Assembly: GCA_019120375.1 (NCBI GenBank)
Contig: DWVE01000062.1
Span: 18,978-82,977, forward strand
Reading direction: 5' to 3'
DNA: 64,000 bases
Source: Allofournierella_A excrementavium
GTDB lineage: Bacteria; Bacillota; Clostridia; Oscillospirales; Ruminococcaceae
A program made the translations under genes and the position numbers. Numbering within the stretch: the first letter of the stretch is position 1; each line of letters opens with the position of its first letter. Under the pieces are notes generated by a model, which was given only the letters and a program-made list of their open reading frames with translations, was not told the origin of the DNA and ran no database searches. Below, piece by piece: positions 40,540-49,088 of this stretch.

Positions 40540-43500
40540 ATGAAGAAAAAGTCAGGAGCGGCTCAGCGGCTTGTCAGCCTGGTGCTCGCGCTTGGGCTGA
40601 TCTTCACGCTGGCCCCGGCCAGTGTGTTCGCGGGCGACGAAGTCCCTGCGAGCAGCACTGTCACGGCCATCGCGGATGAAGAGCCTGTTGTGGATACCAC
40701 CGAGCCCGTGGTGGACAACACCGAGCCCGTGGCGGACAGCACCGAGCCCGCCGTGGACGGCACCGAGCCTGTTGTGGATGACAGCGAGCCCGCCGAAAAG
40801 CCTGCCGTGGAGCAGGATGCTTTGAAGTCCGCGCCGGTCGTGGCTTCCGCGCCGGCGGTGATGAGCCAGGGCCCGTCGCTTTTGGGCAGCGAAGAATGCA
40901 CTTATAGAATTGTAGATTCCGTTCTGCCTGTTTATGCGGTCGAAAAAAGAAACGCTTTGGACAAGGGCAAGTGGATAAACAGTGGAGAACCCATCACGGA
41001 ATATACTAGATGGATGGCTACTCTCAGTGACCAGATCTATTTTCTTGTGAGCGTGCCTGACCATCAGGAAATCAATGTTAGCTATTATGAAGACGGGAAG
41101 TATGAGCCTCACGGCGATGTCCACAAGATCCAGAACGGGAATATCCCCCTGGCAAACGAGGCGTTGGCAAAGGGGCTGACGCACTATTTCGTTTTTTCCG
41201 GGCCCAACTACGATGATATTGACATCACTGTTTCTTTTGTGCAGAACGATGCCTACTTCTACCTGCACCGCTATGATGTGGCTGCTGATGAAGTGGGAGC
41301 TGAGGATTTCTACTATATCGGCAAGGGCAAAGTTGACCTGAGCACCCCGGTTAAAGGCGCCAGTATCACCGAAGGAGTCGACTCGATTGTGGCAGGGCCG
41401 GGAAATTATAACGCTATCGTCTTGAATGATGGCGTGAACAAGCTTTATCCGGGCCTGATGACCTACACCTATTCCGGCAGCGGCGGTGCCGGCACCTATT
41501 CCGTTGCGAAATGGGATACGATCAAAGGCGAGGATGGTGCGACCGAGGCATACCCGAACGAGACGGTACTTGTTGCAAGCGGGACTCCGACCTGGCATGT
41601 GGACGGAACAGTTTCTCTTAACAGGCCTGATGCCCAATTTTACGCACAGGTAGAAGGCGACAACACTGCCGTTTATTCCATGGGCTCTGGATATGTGACC
41701 TTCAGACAAGCAAAGCCCGGCGATAAAGTCGACCTTGCGCAGATTATCCCCGATAAGGCATCGGAAAAAGACATTTTGACCGTTCCGGCCAGCTTCCCCG
41801 AAATTGAGTATATGGGCCATACCTATACCTATGCCGCACAAGATGAAGGGAAAGCCTACACCTACACAGTTAAAAGTTGGGATGAAGCAGTCGGAGTTTC
41901 TGGCGAGAATGGCGGTAAAACCGAGTGGCATGTGAATGGCAAGATCAAACTTAACATCCCGCCGGAGTTCACCGATGAGATGAAGCCCGAAGTGGTGGGC
42001 ACCACCGCTGTCTACAACGGAAACGCCCACCGCCTGACCATCAATTACAAGGAAAACTACCCCGAAAGGTACTTCAAGGTGACCTACGAAGTCTGGAACA
42101 AGGACACCGAGACCTGGAACGAGCTTCCCCTTGGGCAGGTGCCCACGCAGACCGAGGCTGGCAGAATGGATGTGCGGGTGACCTTTGAATACCGCTTCCC
42201 CGAGGACCCGCATCTTCCCCTGACTGTTGAGACGTCCATCGTCGTCATGCCTCGCCCGCTGACCCTGACGGTGCCGGATGCCGCCATCATCGCAGGCGAG
42301 ACCCCCACCTTCACCGTCATTCCTTCTGAGGAAGGCAAGGACATCGGTCTGCTGACCAGCCTGGGCCATACCCTGACTGATTGGAAGGTCGACGAGAACT
42401 ACAACAAGGACGTGGCCGGCGAGTACCCCATCACCCTGGATCTTAGTTCCTTGAAAATCGTGGACAAGGATGGGAACGACGTTACCAAGAACTATTCCTT
42501 CAATCTTGTTCCCGGCACGCTCACTGTGAAGGCGCTGCTGCCCGCCGCTCTGCAGCCCACTGTGGGCAACACCTCCTCCACCTATGACGGCCAGGCCCAC
42601 GGCCTGTACATCAGCTACCCCGACGGCACCTCCGCCAGCGACTACAAGGTGGAATACCAGATCGCGGGCGGCGCCTGGAGCGAGACCGCTCCCAGCCTGA
42701 CCAACGTGGATAAGGTGGAGAACGTCAAGGTGCGCTTCACCTACGGCAATTACGCCACCTATGAAGCCCCCGGCGAGTACAGCGTGGAAGTCACCAAGCG
42801 GGCTCTGACCCTGCGGGTCAACGATGACAAGATCGAAGACGGCGAGCGTATCCCCGCGTTCAGCTACACCATCACCTCCGGCAGCCTCGTCAGCGGCCAG
42901 AGCATCACCGGCGTGACCTACGGCGGTTATAAGGATGAGCTGGGCATCTACGATGTCAACATCCTGACCTACAAGATCGTTGCGGGCGCGACCGATGTGA
43001 CCGGCAACTACGACGTGACTCTGCTTCCGGGCGTGTTCACCATCGGCACCGCTGGTGGCGGCGGCGGCACCACTCCGACCCCGAATCCGAACCCGAATCC
43101 CACCCCTGTGCCCGTGCCGGTGGAGCCCGAGACCCCGGTGACCCCTGTTGCCCCTGTGACTCCGGATGAGGAGGAAGAGGAGCCCGCGGAGGTCGAGGAT
43201 ATCGAAGAGGAGGAGACTCCTCAGGCTTCTCCCGACACCGATGCCGACAAGGAAGAGGATAAGACCGAAAACATCGAGGACGAGGAGACCGCGCAGGCGG
43301 GCGCTCCTGGTGAAGGCAACTGGGCTCTGCTCAACCTGATCCTGATGGCGCTCACCGTTGTGGCTGGTCTGGCTATGCTGGCGCTGCGCTTCGCGCGCAA
43401 GACCGGTATGGCGCATCTGCTGGGCATCGTTCCCGCGATCGTCGCCCTGGTCGCCTTCTTCGTGACCGAGGACATGAGCCTGCCCATGGCCATGACCGAT

Positions 43501-43605
43501 AAGTGGACCCTCATCATGGCGCTGATCGCCGTGGTGCAGGTGGTGCTGCTCGTGCTGGGCCGCAACGGCGCCCAGGAGGACGACCAGCCCCGTGAGCAGT
43601 ACTGA
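40540..43605 (+). CDS. Large surface protein with MBG-type repeats and C-terminal membrane helices
   Basis: 1,021 residues. Signal peptide (cleavage after SVFA, about residue 30), a TEPVVDxx octapeptide repeat (about 48-88), a long extracellular region, two or more MBG-like domains (about 490-665 and 670-840; markers AGETPTFTV, VTKNYSFNLVPGTLTV and VTGNYDVTLLPGVFTI), a Pro/Thr linker and an acidic stretch, then three hydrophobic helices (about 930-950, 960-980, 985-1005). There is no LPXTG motif; anchoring is by the membrane helices. Likely an adhesin or cell-envelope protein. RBS AAAAGGAGG. Confidence 0.8.
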   Translation: MKKKSGAAQRLVSLVLALGLIFTLAPASVFAGDEVPASSTVTAIADEEPVVDTTEPVVDNTEPVADSTEPAVDGTEPVVDDSEPAEKPAVEQDALKSAPVVASAPAVMSQGPSLLGSEECTYRIVDSVLPVYAVEKRNALDKGKWINSGEPITEYTRWMATLSDQIYFLVSVPDHQEINVSYYEDGKYEPHGDVHKIQNGNIPLANEALAKGLTHYFVFSGPNYDDIDITVSFVQNDAYFYLHRYDVAADEVGAEDFYYIGKGKVDLSTPVKGASITEGVDSIVAGPGNYNAIVLNDGVNKLYPGLMTYTYSGSGGAGTYSVAKWDTIKGEDGATEAYPNETVLVASGTPTWHVDGTVSLNRPDAQFYAQVEGDNTAVYSMGSGYVTFRQAKPGDKVDLAQIIPDKASEKDILTVPASFPEIEYMGHTYTYAAQDEGKAYTYTVKSWDEAVGVSGENGGKTEWHVNGKIKLNIPPEFTDEMKPEVVGTTAVYNGNAHRLTINYKENYPERYFKVTYEVWNKDTETWNELPLGQVPTQTEAGRMDVRVTFEYRFPEDPHLPLTVETSIVVMPRPLTLTVPDAAIIAGETPTFTVIPSEEGKDIGLLTSLGHTLTDWKVDENYNKDVAGEYPITLDLSSLKIVDKDGNDVTKNYSFNLVPGTLTVKALLPAALQPTVGNTSSTYDGQAHGLYISYPDGTSASDYKVEYQIAGGAWSETAPSLTNVDKVENVKVRFTYGNYATYEAPGEYSVEVTKRALTLRVNDDKIEDGERIPAFSYTITSGSLVSGQSITGVTYGGYKDELGIYDVNILTYKIVAGATDVTGNYDVTLLPGVFTIGTAGGGGGTTPTPNPNPNPTPVPVPVEPETPVTPVAPVTPDEEEEEPAEVEDIEEEETPQASPDTDADKEEDKTENIEDEETAQAGAPGEGNWALLNLILMALTVVAGLAMLALRFARKTGMAHLLGIVPAIVALVAFFVTEDMSLPMAMTDKWTLIMALIAVVQVVLLVLGRNGAQEDDQPREQY

Positions 43606-43643
43606 TGCTGCGCGCAGGTCCTGAAAAACTCTAAGCGATAAAG

Positions 43644-43690
43644 CCGGGCGGTGTGTCCCCCAAAAGGGGACGCACCGCCCGGCCTCTTTG
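43644..43690 (+). terminator. Terminator of the surface protein gene
   Basis: 17-bp stem (43644-43660 with 43666-43682) with one mismatch, then CCTCTTTG. Confidence 0.75.
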
Positions 43691-43705
43691 CAGAAAAAGA
43701 AATAA

Positions 43706-43743
43706 GCCCCTGGGAAATATTTTCCCGGGGCCTTTGTTTTTTT
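43706..43743 (+). terminator. Second terminator hairpin
   Basis: GCCCCTGGGAAA pairs with TTTCCCGGGGC across 43706-43731, then CTTTGTTTTTTT. It backs up the preceding hairpin. Confidence 0.75.
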
Positions 43744-43794
43744 GCTGCGGAAGGCGGGGGCCGTGCCGCGCCCGGTGTCCGCAGAAAATAAAAA

Positions 43795-43826
43795 TTGCCG
43801 GAGCAAAGCGTGCTTTGCTCCGGCAT
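43795..43826 (-). terminator. Terminator of tRNA-Arg(ACG)
   Basis: 13-bp perfect stem (43796-43808 with 43813-43825). On the minus strand it is followed by ATTTTTATTTT, directly after the tRNA 3' end. Confidence 0.85.
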
Positions 43827-43903
43827 TGGTGCGGTTGGAGGGGCTCGAACCCCCGACCTATTGGTTCGTAGCCAATCACTCTATCCAACTGAGCTACAAC
43901 CGC
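43827..43903 (-). tRNA. tRNA-Arg (anticodon ACG)
   Basis: 77 nt including encoded CCA. Acceptor GCGGTTG/CAACCGC, D arm GCTC/GAGT, anticodon loop CTACGAA gives ACG, T arm with GGGGGTTCGAGCCCC. It reads CGU/CGC after A34 to inosine conversion. Confidence 0.95.
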
Positions 43904-44080
43904 AGGATCTAGTATATTTTATCGTTTTTGGGTAGTCAAAATGGTAATTTTATGCGTATTTTCTTGTATAAAATCGCAAACAGCCCTTTCGGCGAATGAG
44001 AAGAAACGGGTGAAAAACTGAGGGATTTTGTGCAAAACTTCCTTTGCCAACCGGAGGGCCATCCGCTAAAATAAAGGGCG
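43904..44080. other. AT-rich gene-free stretch
   Basis: No gene seen. It holds the upstream region of the tRNA (minus strand) and the probable promoter area for the DUF2798 transcript. Confidence 0.5.
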
Positions 44081-44134
44081 AGACGTGTGGCATTGAACTG
44101 CGTAAATCCAGTTGAATGCCACGCGTCTTTTATT
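44080..44134 (+). promoter_or_regulatory. Long leader hairpin before the DUF2798 gene
   Basis: Two 19-nt arms (about 44081-44099 and 44108-44126; GACGTGTGGCATT..., ...AATGCCACGCGTC) match at 17 of 19 places and are followed by TTTTATTTTTT, then a normal ribosome site and ATG 44165. It looks like a terminator placed in the leader of this gene. Confidence 0.65.
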
Positions 44135-44164
44135 TTTTGCAGCACAGGGAAGGAGTGCGGCGTA

Positions 44165-44671
44165 ATGCCAAAAAACAAGTTTCAGGCGGCGGTTTTCGGC
44201 GTCATCATGTCCTACGCCATGGCCATCGGGATGGAGGTCTACAACGTGGCCATGCGGGAGGGCGTGCAGCTCACGCCGGGAGGCCTGAGCAATATGACCA
44301 ACATCGTTTTTCTGGGGGCTCTGGAAGAAGCGTGGTATATGGGCCTTCTGGTGGTTCTGTTTTCCAATTTGTGGGGCAACCGGCTTGGTGTTGCCATCGG
44401 GGCCCGCTGGTGCGATGCCCGGCGGGACTCTCCTGCCTTCTGCCAGCTGATGCGGCAGGCAGGCACAGTGGCTGTGATGTGCCCCACCATGAGCCTGGTG
44501 GCCACCATCCTGTTTTACGGGATACTGGGCGGCACGCCTGTGTTTCAGCTGCCCGCCGTCTGGGTGGGCACCGTGCTGAAAAACTTCCCTATGGCCTTTT
44601 TCTGGAATATGTTCGCCGCGTCCCCGTTCACCCGCTGGGCCTTCCGGCGGCTGTTTGCGGTCAAAGGCTGA
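44165..44671 (+). CDS. DUF2798-family membrane protein
   Basis: 168 residues, four hydrophobic helices in two related halves: FGVIMSYAMAIGMEVYN near residue 11 and CPTMSLVATILFYGIL near 107, the paired DUF2798 pattern, each followed by an LKNFPMAFFWNM-like segment at the end of the repeat. Function of the family is unknown. RBS GGAAGGAG. The gene stands behind the leader hairpin. Confidence 0.8.
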   Translation: MPKNKFQAAVFGVIMSYAMAIGMEVYNVAMREGVQLTPGGLSNMTNIVFLGALEEAWYMGLLVVLFSNLWGNRLGVAIGARWCDARRDSPAFCQLMRQAGTVAVMCPTMSLVATILFYGILGGTPVFQLPAVWVGTVLKNFPMAFFWNMFAASPFTRWAFRRLFAVKG

Positions 44672-44691
44672 CTGCCTTTTGCGGAAAAAAA

Positions 44692-44721
44692 CGCCCTGCC
44701 TTCGTCCATGGAGGCAGGGCG
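44692..44721. terminator. Terminator between DUF2798 and MATE genes
   Basis: CGCCCTGCCT pairs with AGGCAGGGCG, 10-nt loop, A-run on the left and CTTTC on the right. Convergent genes share it. Confidence 0.75.
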
Positions 44722-44729
44722 CTTTCTGT

Positions 44730-46112
44730 TTATTGGAACTGCTGGATGTACCGGGCCGAGCGGCGGAACCGCCAGTACACATAGAGGGAGAGCAGAACGG
44801 TCAGGCTGTCTGCCACGGTCTGGGACCAGACCGGCCCATACATGCCCACAAGGGCGTTCAGCAAAAACAGCATGGGGATGTTCAGCACCAGCCACCGGGT
44901 CACGCCCAGGAACAGGGCGATGCGCCCCTGGCCGAAGGCCTGGAAGAGATACACAGTGAAAAAGCTCAGGAACATCAGCGGCGTGGCCAGCACCCGGATG
45001 CGCAAAAACTGCGAGGCCAGCTCCACGGTGCGGGCATCCGCGATGAACAGGTGAGAGAACTGCACGGCGAACAACTCATACAGCAGGATGCTCACCGCCA
45101 CCACCGCGAGGCCGGTGCCCCGGGCCAGCCGAACAGTGCCCTCCATGCGGCCGCGGTCGCGGGCGGAGTAGTTGTAGGCCACCAGAGGCATCATGCCCTG
45201 GCAGATGCCGATGCCCACGTTCAGCGGGAAGCGCTCCACCTTCAGCACGATGCCCACCGCCGCCAGCGCCAGATCGTCGTAGGCCACCATCAGCTTGTCG
45301 ATGATGACATAGTCCAGGTCAAAGAGGAAGGTGGTGATGGCCGAGGGCACCCCAACACTGAAAATGGCGGAAATGCTCTCCGCCCGGGGCATGCCCGCTT
45401 TGGGGGAGAAGGTGACGGCGGCGCCACGCCCCATCCGCACCAGGACCACCGCAAAGAAGAGGAAGGCCACACAGTTGGAAAGGCAGGTGGCAAGCCCCGC
45501 GCCCAGCACCTCCTGCCCGTCCGGCAGAAGGACGAACATGAACAGGGGGTCCAGGGCGATGTTCAAAACGCCGCCCAGAATGATGCCGGCGCTGGCCTCG
45601 CGGGAGAGGCCGATGCTTCGTATCAGGTTGGAAAGCACGTTGGAGAGCACCGTGGGCACGCCGCCGACAACGATGACGCACAGGGCGTACTGCCGGGCGT
45701 ATTCATAGGTGTTGGCTCCCGCGCCCAGCAGTTGCAGCACCGGCTCCATGAACACCAGAATGCCCACGGCAAACAGCGCCGCCACCGCCAGCCCAAGATA
45801 CAGCGAGAAGGCGCTCACCCGGCGGGCCTCCTCCTCGTCGCCTTCGCCCAACAGCCGGGAGATCAGCGAGCCGCCGCCGATGCCCGCAAGGCCTGCCAGA
45901 CACAGGGTGATGTTGAACACCGGCAGAATGAGGGAGGTGGCCGCCACCATGTAGGGGTTGTTGGTCTGGCCCACAAAAAAGGTGTCGGCCATGTTGTAGA
46001 TCAGCACAATCAGCTGGCTGGCCACCGCAGGAAGCACCATTTTGGCCAGCGCGGAATGGATGGGGAGGGTGCGGAAAATGTCCTCCCGGGATAAAGTTGC
46101 GTTTGACTGCAT
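44730..46112 (-). CDS. MATE-family efflux transporter
   Basis: 460 residues, 12 predicted helices in two MatE halves. Seen: MVLPAVASQLIVLIYNMADTFFVGQ near the N-terminus (cation-exchange region), GIGGGSLISRLLGE, and in the second half SVGVPSAITTFLFDLD and GQGRIALFLGVTRW. Exports drugs or metabolites against Na+ or H+. Start at 46112 after ACAGGTG; upstream in-frame codons are not conserved. Confidence 0.93.
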   Translation of the reverse strand: MQSNATLSREDIFRTLPIHSALAKMVLPAVASQLIVLIYNMADTFFVGQTNNPYMVAATSLILPVFNITLCLAGLAGIGGGSLISRLLGEGDEEEARRVSAFSLYLGLAVAALFAVGILVFMEPVLQLLGAGANTYEYARQYALCVIVVGGVPTVLSNVLSNLIRSIGLSREASAGIILGGVLNIALDPLFMFVLLPDGQEVLGAGLATCLSNCVAFLFFAVVLVRMGRGAAVTFSPKAGMPRAESISAIFSVGVPSAITTFLFDLDYVIIDKLMVAYDDLALAAVGIVLKVERFPLNVGIGICQGMMPLVAYNYSARDRGRMEGTVRLARGTGLAVVAVSILLYELFAVQFSHLFIADARTVELASQFLRIRVLATPLMFLSFFTVYLFQAFGQGRIALFLGVTRWLVLNIPMLFLLNALVGMYGPVWSQTVADSLTVLLSLYVYWRFRRSARYIQQFQ

Positions 46113-46226
46113 TGTTTGCACCTGTTGCCCGTGGCCGCCGAAAAACGCCCCGGCGGCCTGTGATGATTTGACATTAACAATTAACCATAACACAAAACGG
46201 CGAAAAATGCCATGAAAAGCCGCTTT

Positions 46227-46883
46227 TCAACGCTCGACGGTGCGGTGCAGCTGAAAGTGATTCTTGCGGAAGGTCAAAATCCCCTCGTTCCGCATGCGGC
46301 CCAGCTCTTTGGAGAGGGCGCTGCGTTCCACGTTCAGATAGTCCGCCAGCTGCTGGCGGTCGAAGGGAATGGAAAACTCGGTGGACCCCGCCTGCGCGGC
46401 CTGCGCCGAGAGATACATCATCACCCGGCTGCGGATGTTCTTGGCGGAAAGGCAGAACACCCGCCCGGACCAGGCCAGATTTTTCCTGGCAAAAAGCAGC
46501 GTCAGGTTGCGCAGCAGCTTGGGGTACCAGGGCTGGGCGCTGTTCGCCTCGTCCAGCAGAGCGGCCAGCCGGATGAACAGCACCCGGCTGGGCTGCACGG
46601 CGATGACGTCCGCCATCATGGGCACGCCGCACAGCGCGTAGGTCTCGGCAAAGGCATGCCCGGCGGGGATGCTGTGCAGGATGACCCGGTTGCCCCACAG
46701 ATCGCCGCTTTCCACATGCACTTCACCCGAAAGCAGCACCCCGAACTCCCCGGTCACATCCCCGGTGCGGAACAGCACTGCCCCTTTTTCAAAATCCGCG
46801 GTGCGCACACAGCCCAGCGCCATCATCTCGCCGCACTCTTCGGGCGGAATGCCCCGAAACAGCGCAAGGGAAGAAATTTCCAT
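46227..46883 (-). CDS. Crp/Fnr-family transcriptional regulator
   Basis: 218 residues. N-terminal cyclic-nucleotide-type beta barrel (FRTGDVTGEFGVLLSGEVHV; HAFAETYALCG) and C-terminal winged helix (FDRQQLADYLNVERSALSKELGRMRNEGIL). There is no N-terminal Cys cluster, so it is not an Fe-S Fnr. Start at 46883 after GGAGGG. Divergent from the ferredoxin-like gene, whose promoter has a symmetric site at the activator position. Confidence 0.9.
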   Translation of the reverse strand: MEISSLALFRGIPPEECGEMMALGCVRTADFEKGAVLFRTGDVTGEFGVLLSGEVHVESGDLWGNRVILHSIPAGHAFAETYALCGVPMMADVIAVQPSRVLFIRLAALLDEANSAQPWYPKLLRNLTLLFARKNLAWSGRVFCLSAKNIRSRVMMYLSAQAAQAGSTEFSIPFDRQQLADYLNVERSALSKELGRMRNEGILTFRKNHFQLHRTVER

Positions 46884-46900
46884 CCAAAACCCTCCATTTC

Positions 46901-46942
46901 GTGGTCAAAACCACATACTTGCAAGGATGATCGTACTATACT
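46901..46942 (+). promoter_or_regulatory. Crp/Fnr-type operator and -10 of the ferredoxin-like gene
   Basis: GTGGT-CAAA-ACCAC (46901-46914) is a perfect 5-bp-arm inverted repeat. TATACT (46937-46942) lacks a consensus -35. With a start near 46949 the repeat centres at about -41.5, the class II activator position. Confidence 0.6.
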
Positions 46943-46972
46943 CAGAGCATAAAAACAAGGAGGTTTTACACC

Positions 46973-47671
46973 ATGATCCGAAAAATCATCCACATCGACC
47001 AGGAAAAATGCAACGGCTGCGGCGCCTGCGCCGACGCCTGCCACGAGGGCGCCATCGGCATGGTGGACGGCAAGGCCCGCCTCTTGCGGGACGATTACTG
47101 TGACGGCCTGGGCGACTGCCTGCCCGCCTGCCCCACCGGGGCCATCACCTTTGTGGAGCGGGAGGCCGCCGCTTACGATGAAAAGGCGGTGGAGGCCAAC
47201 CGCAGGGCCAAGGGCATGCCCGCCCCCGGCGGCTGTCCCGGCGCCCGGGCCCGACAGATGCACCGGGAGGAGGCCGCTGTTCCCGCCGCTGCGGCCGGCC
47301 CGGAAATGTCCCAGCTGGGGCAGTGGCCCTGCCAGATCAAACTGGCCCCGGTGAACGCCCCCTGGTTCGACGGGGCGAAGCTGCTGGTGGCGGCGGACTG
47401 CGCCGCCTATGCCTATGCGTCCATGCACCGGGATTTCATGCGGGGCAAAATCACCCTCATCGGCTGCCCTAAGCTGGACGGCGTGGACTACAGCGAAAAG
47501 CTGACGCAGATCCTGGCGGAAAACGACATCCGGAGCGTCACCGTGGTGCGCATGGAGGTGCCCTGCTGCGGCGGGCTGGAACTGGCGGTGAAAAAGGCCC
47601 TGCAGGCCAGCGGCAAGTTCATCCCCTGGCAGGTGGTGACCCTGTCGGTGGACGGCCGGGTGCTGGACTGA
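46973..47671 (+). CDS. Two-[4Fe-4S] ferredoxin-like protein
   Basis: 232 residues. Two 4Fe-4S motifs at the N-terminus: CNGCGACADACHEGAIG near residue 12 and CDGLGDCLPACPTGAI near 44 (the latter with a CxxxxC spacing). The C-terminal part (about 115-230) has two further Cys sites (LIGCPKLDG, VPCCGG) and an unassigned domain. Electron carrier or redox sensor protein, probably activated by the divergent Crp/Fnr protein; such pairs often respond to nitrosative or oxygen stress. Confidence 0.85.
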   Translation: MIRKIIHIDQEKCNGCGACADACHEGAIGMVDGKARLLRDDYCDGLGDCLPACPTGAITFVEREAAAYDEKAVEANRRAKGMPAPGGCPGARARQMHREEAAVPAAAAGPEMSQLGQWPCQIKLAPVNAPWFDGAKLLVAADCAAYAYASMHRDFMRGKITLIGCPKLDGVDYSEKLTQILAENDIRSVTVVRMEVPCCGGLELAVKKALQASGKFIPWQVVTLSVDGRVLD

Positions 47672-47749
47672 CCGGGCCCCGAGACGGGGCGGGGGAGGAG
47701 CGGCCGCCCGATGGGGCGTCTGCACAAAAACGCGAGGACGATGAAGAGA

Positions 47750-47779
47750 AAAAGGGAGGCCGACCGGCCTCCCTTTTTT
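47750..47779. terminator. Bidirectional terminator
   Basis: 9-bp perfect stem GGGAGGCCG/CGGCCTCCC with A-run and T-run flanks between the convergent ferredoxin-like and lysR genes. Confidence 0.9.
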
Positions 47780-48659
47780 ATTCTTTTCCGCTTTCTTCCA
47801 GCAGCTCCAGATACTTTTCCGCCGCCCGGGAAAACACCTGGTATTTTTTCCAGATGATGTGCATGCCCGCCTCCCGCCGGGGCTCCAGCGGGCGGAAGCA
47901 GAGGGGGCTGTCTTCGCCCAGGTTGATGATGCGGTCCAGGCACAAAGCGCAGCCCATGCCATCCTCCACCATCAGCGAGCCGTTGAAGGCAAGGGTGTAG
48001 GTGCCCGCGATGTTCAGCGCGTCCAGCCCAGCGCCGAACCACTCGGGCAGCAGCGGCCCCTTGAGCACCTGCCGGGAGACCAGCAGCGGCTGATGGATGA
48101 GGTCCGCGGGGGTCACGGCCTCCTTTTCGGCCAGCGGGTGATCCTTGCGCACCAGCACGCCCCAAACGTCCCGCCAGGGCACCGGCATGGCGTTGTACTT
48201 CGAGCGGTCCACATGGTCGAACACCAGGCCGAAGTCGATGAGGCCCTTGTCCAGCAGTTCGCAGACCTCCATGCCGTCGCCGCTGATGATTTGAAAGCGC
48301 ACTTCGGGATACCGTCGGCGCAGCTCCTGCGCCGCTTTGGTGAGAAAGTGCACCCCCACCGTTTCGCCCGCGCCCACGCTCACCTCGCCGGTGAGCACGT
48401 CGTCCCCCAGCGAGACCTCCCGCTCGGTCTTTTCCACCAGTTCCAGAATTTCTTCCGCACGCTTGCGCAGCAGCATCCCCTCGCCGGTCAGCGACACGCT
48501 GCGGCTGCCCCGAACCAGCAGCGGCTGGCCCAGTTCCTCTTCCAGCTCGTGGATCTGGCGGGAGAGGGTGGGCTGGGTGATGTGCAGGGCATTGGCCGCG
48601 TTGGTGATGCTGCCCTCCCGGGCAACGGTGAGAAAATAGCGCAGCAGCCGCAGTTCCAT
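47778..48659 (-). CDS. LysR-family transcriptional regulator
   Basis: 293 residues. N-terminal HTH (LLRYFLTVAREGSITNAANAL, TQPTLSRQIHELEEELG) and C-terminal periplasmic-binding-like domain of the YybE/CynR kind. Start at 48659 after GAAAGGA. Divergent from the redox operon that begins at 48810, which is its likely target. Confidence 0.93.
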   Translation of the reverse strand: MELRLLRYFLTVAREGSITNAANALHITQPTLSRQIHELEEELGQPLLVRGSRSVSLTGEGMLLRKRAEEILELVEKTEREVSLGDDVLTGEVSVGAGETVGVHFLTKAAQELRRRYPEVRFQIISGDGMEVCELLDKGLIDFGLVFDHVDRSKYNAMPVPWRDVWGVLVRKDHPLAEKEAVTPADLIHQPLLVSRQVLKGPLLPEWFGAGLDALNIAGTYTLAFNGSLMVEDGMGCALCLDRIINLGEDSPLCFRPLEPRREAGMHIIWKKYQVFSRAAEKYLELLEESGKE

Positions 48660-48688
48660 AAGGCAGCGTCCTTTCCGTTTTTTCTTTT

Positions 48689-48717
48689 ATTATACCGCAG
48701 CCAAGCGATGCCTGCAA
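48689..48717 (-). promoter_or_regulatory. Promoter of lysR gene
   Basis: On the minus strand TTGCAG (complement of 48712-48717), 17-bp spacer, TATAAT (complement of 48689-48694). Confidence 0.75.
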
Positions 48718-48722
48718 GGCAT
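48708..48722. promoter_or_regulatory. Candidate LysR site ATGCC-N5-GGCAT
   Basis: 15-bp symmetric site overlapping the -35 of the lysR promoter and about 24 bp upstream of the divergent promoter's -35, fitting autorepression plus activation. Confidence 0.6.
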
Positions 48723-48745
48723 GAAATGGGATGCGATATAAGTAT

Positions 48746-48774
48746 TTGCTATTTCACTGCCCCTGGTTTACACT
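48746..48774 (+). promoter_or_regulatory. Promoter of the LysR-linked redox operon
   Basis: TTGCTA (48746-48751), 17-bp spacer, TACACT (48769-48774). Confidence 0.7.
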
Positions 48775-48809
48775 GGAATCAGAGAAAAACCGCAAAGGGG
48801 GAGGAGCGA

Positions 48810-49088
48810 ATGGGATGTTCGCAGCCGGAAGGGCAGAAGCCCTGGGCATGCGCCTGCTGCGCCATGGAAGCCGCCGAGCTGGCCCAGACCCTGCGGGACG
48901 CGGGCTGCACCGAGGAGGCCGCCGCCGCGCTGATGGCCGACGTCCGGGACTCCCGCCGTCTGCTGGAACTTCTGGCACGGCACCGGGCGGCGCTGCTGGA
49001 CGAGGTGCATAAAAGCGAAAAGAAAATCGACTGTCTTGACTACCTGATCTATCGCATCAAACAGAATCAACACAAACGGGAGGAATGA
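48810..49088 (+). CDS. Small Cys-rich helical protein, unknown function
   Basis: 92 residues. Cys near the N-terminus (MGCSQ, then CACCAMEAAELAQTL) followed by an all-helical part with charged heptads ending DCLDYLIYRIKQNQHKREE. It resembles small proteins that accompany redox genes in Clostridia; function unknown. RBS GGGGGAGGAG. The stop overlaps the next start (ATGA), so translation is coupled. Confidence 0.7.
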   Translation: MGCSQPEGQKPWACACCAMEAAELAQTLRDAGCTEEAAAALMADVRDSRRLLELLARHRAALLDEVHKSEKKIDCLDYLIYRIKQNQHKREE

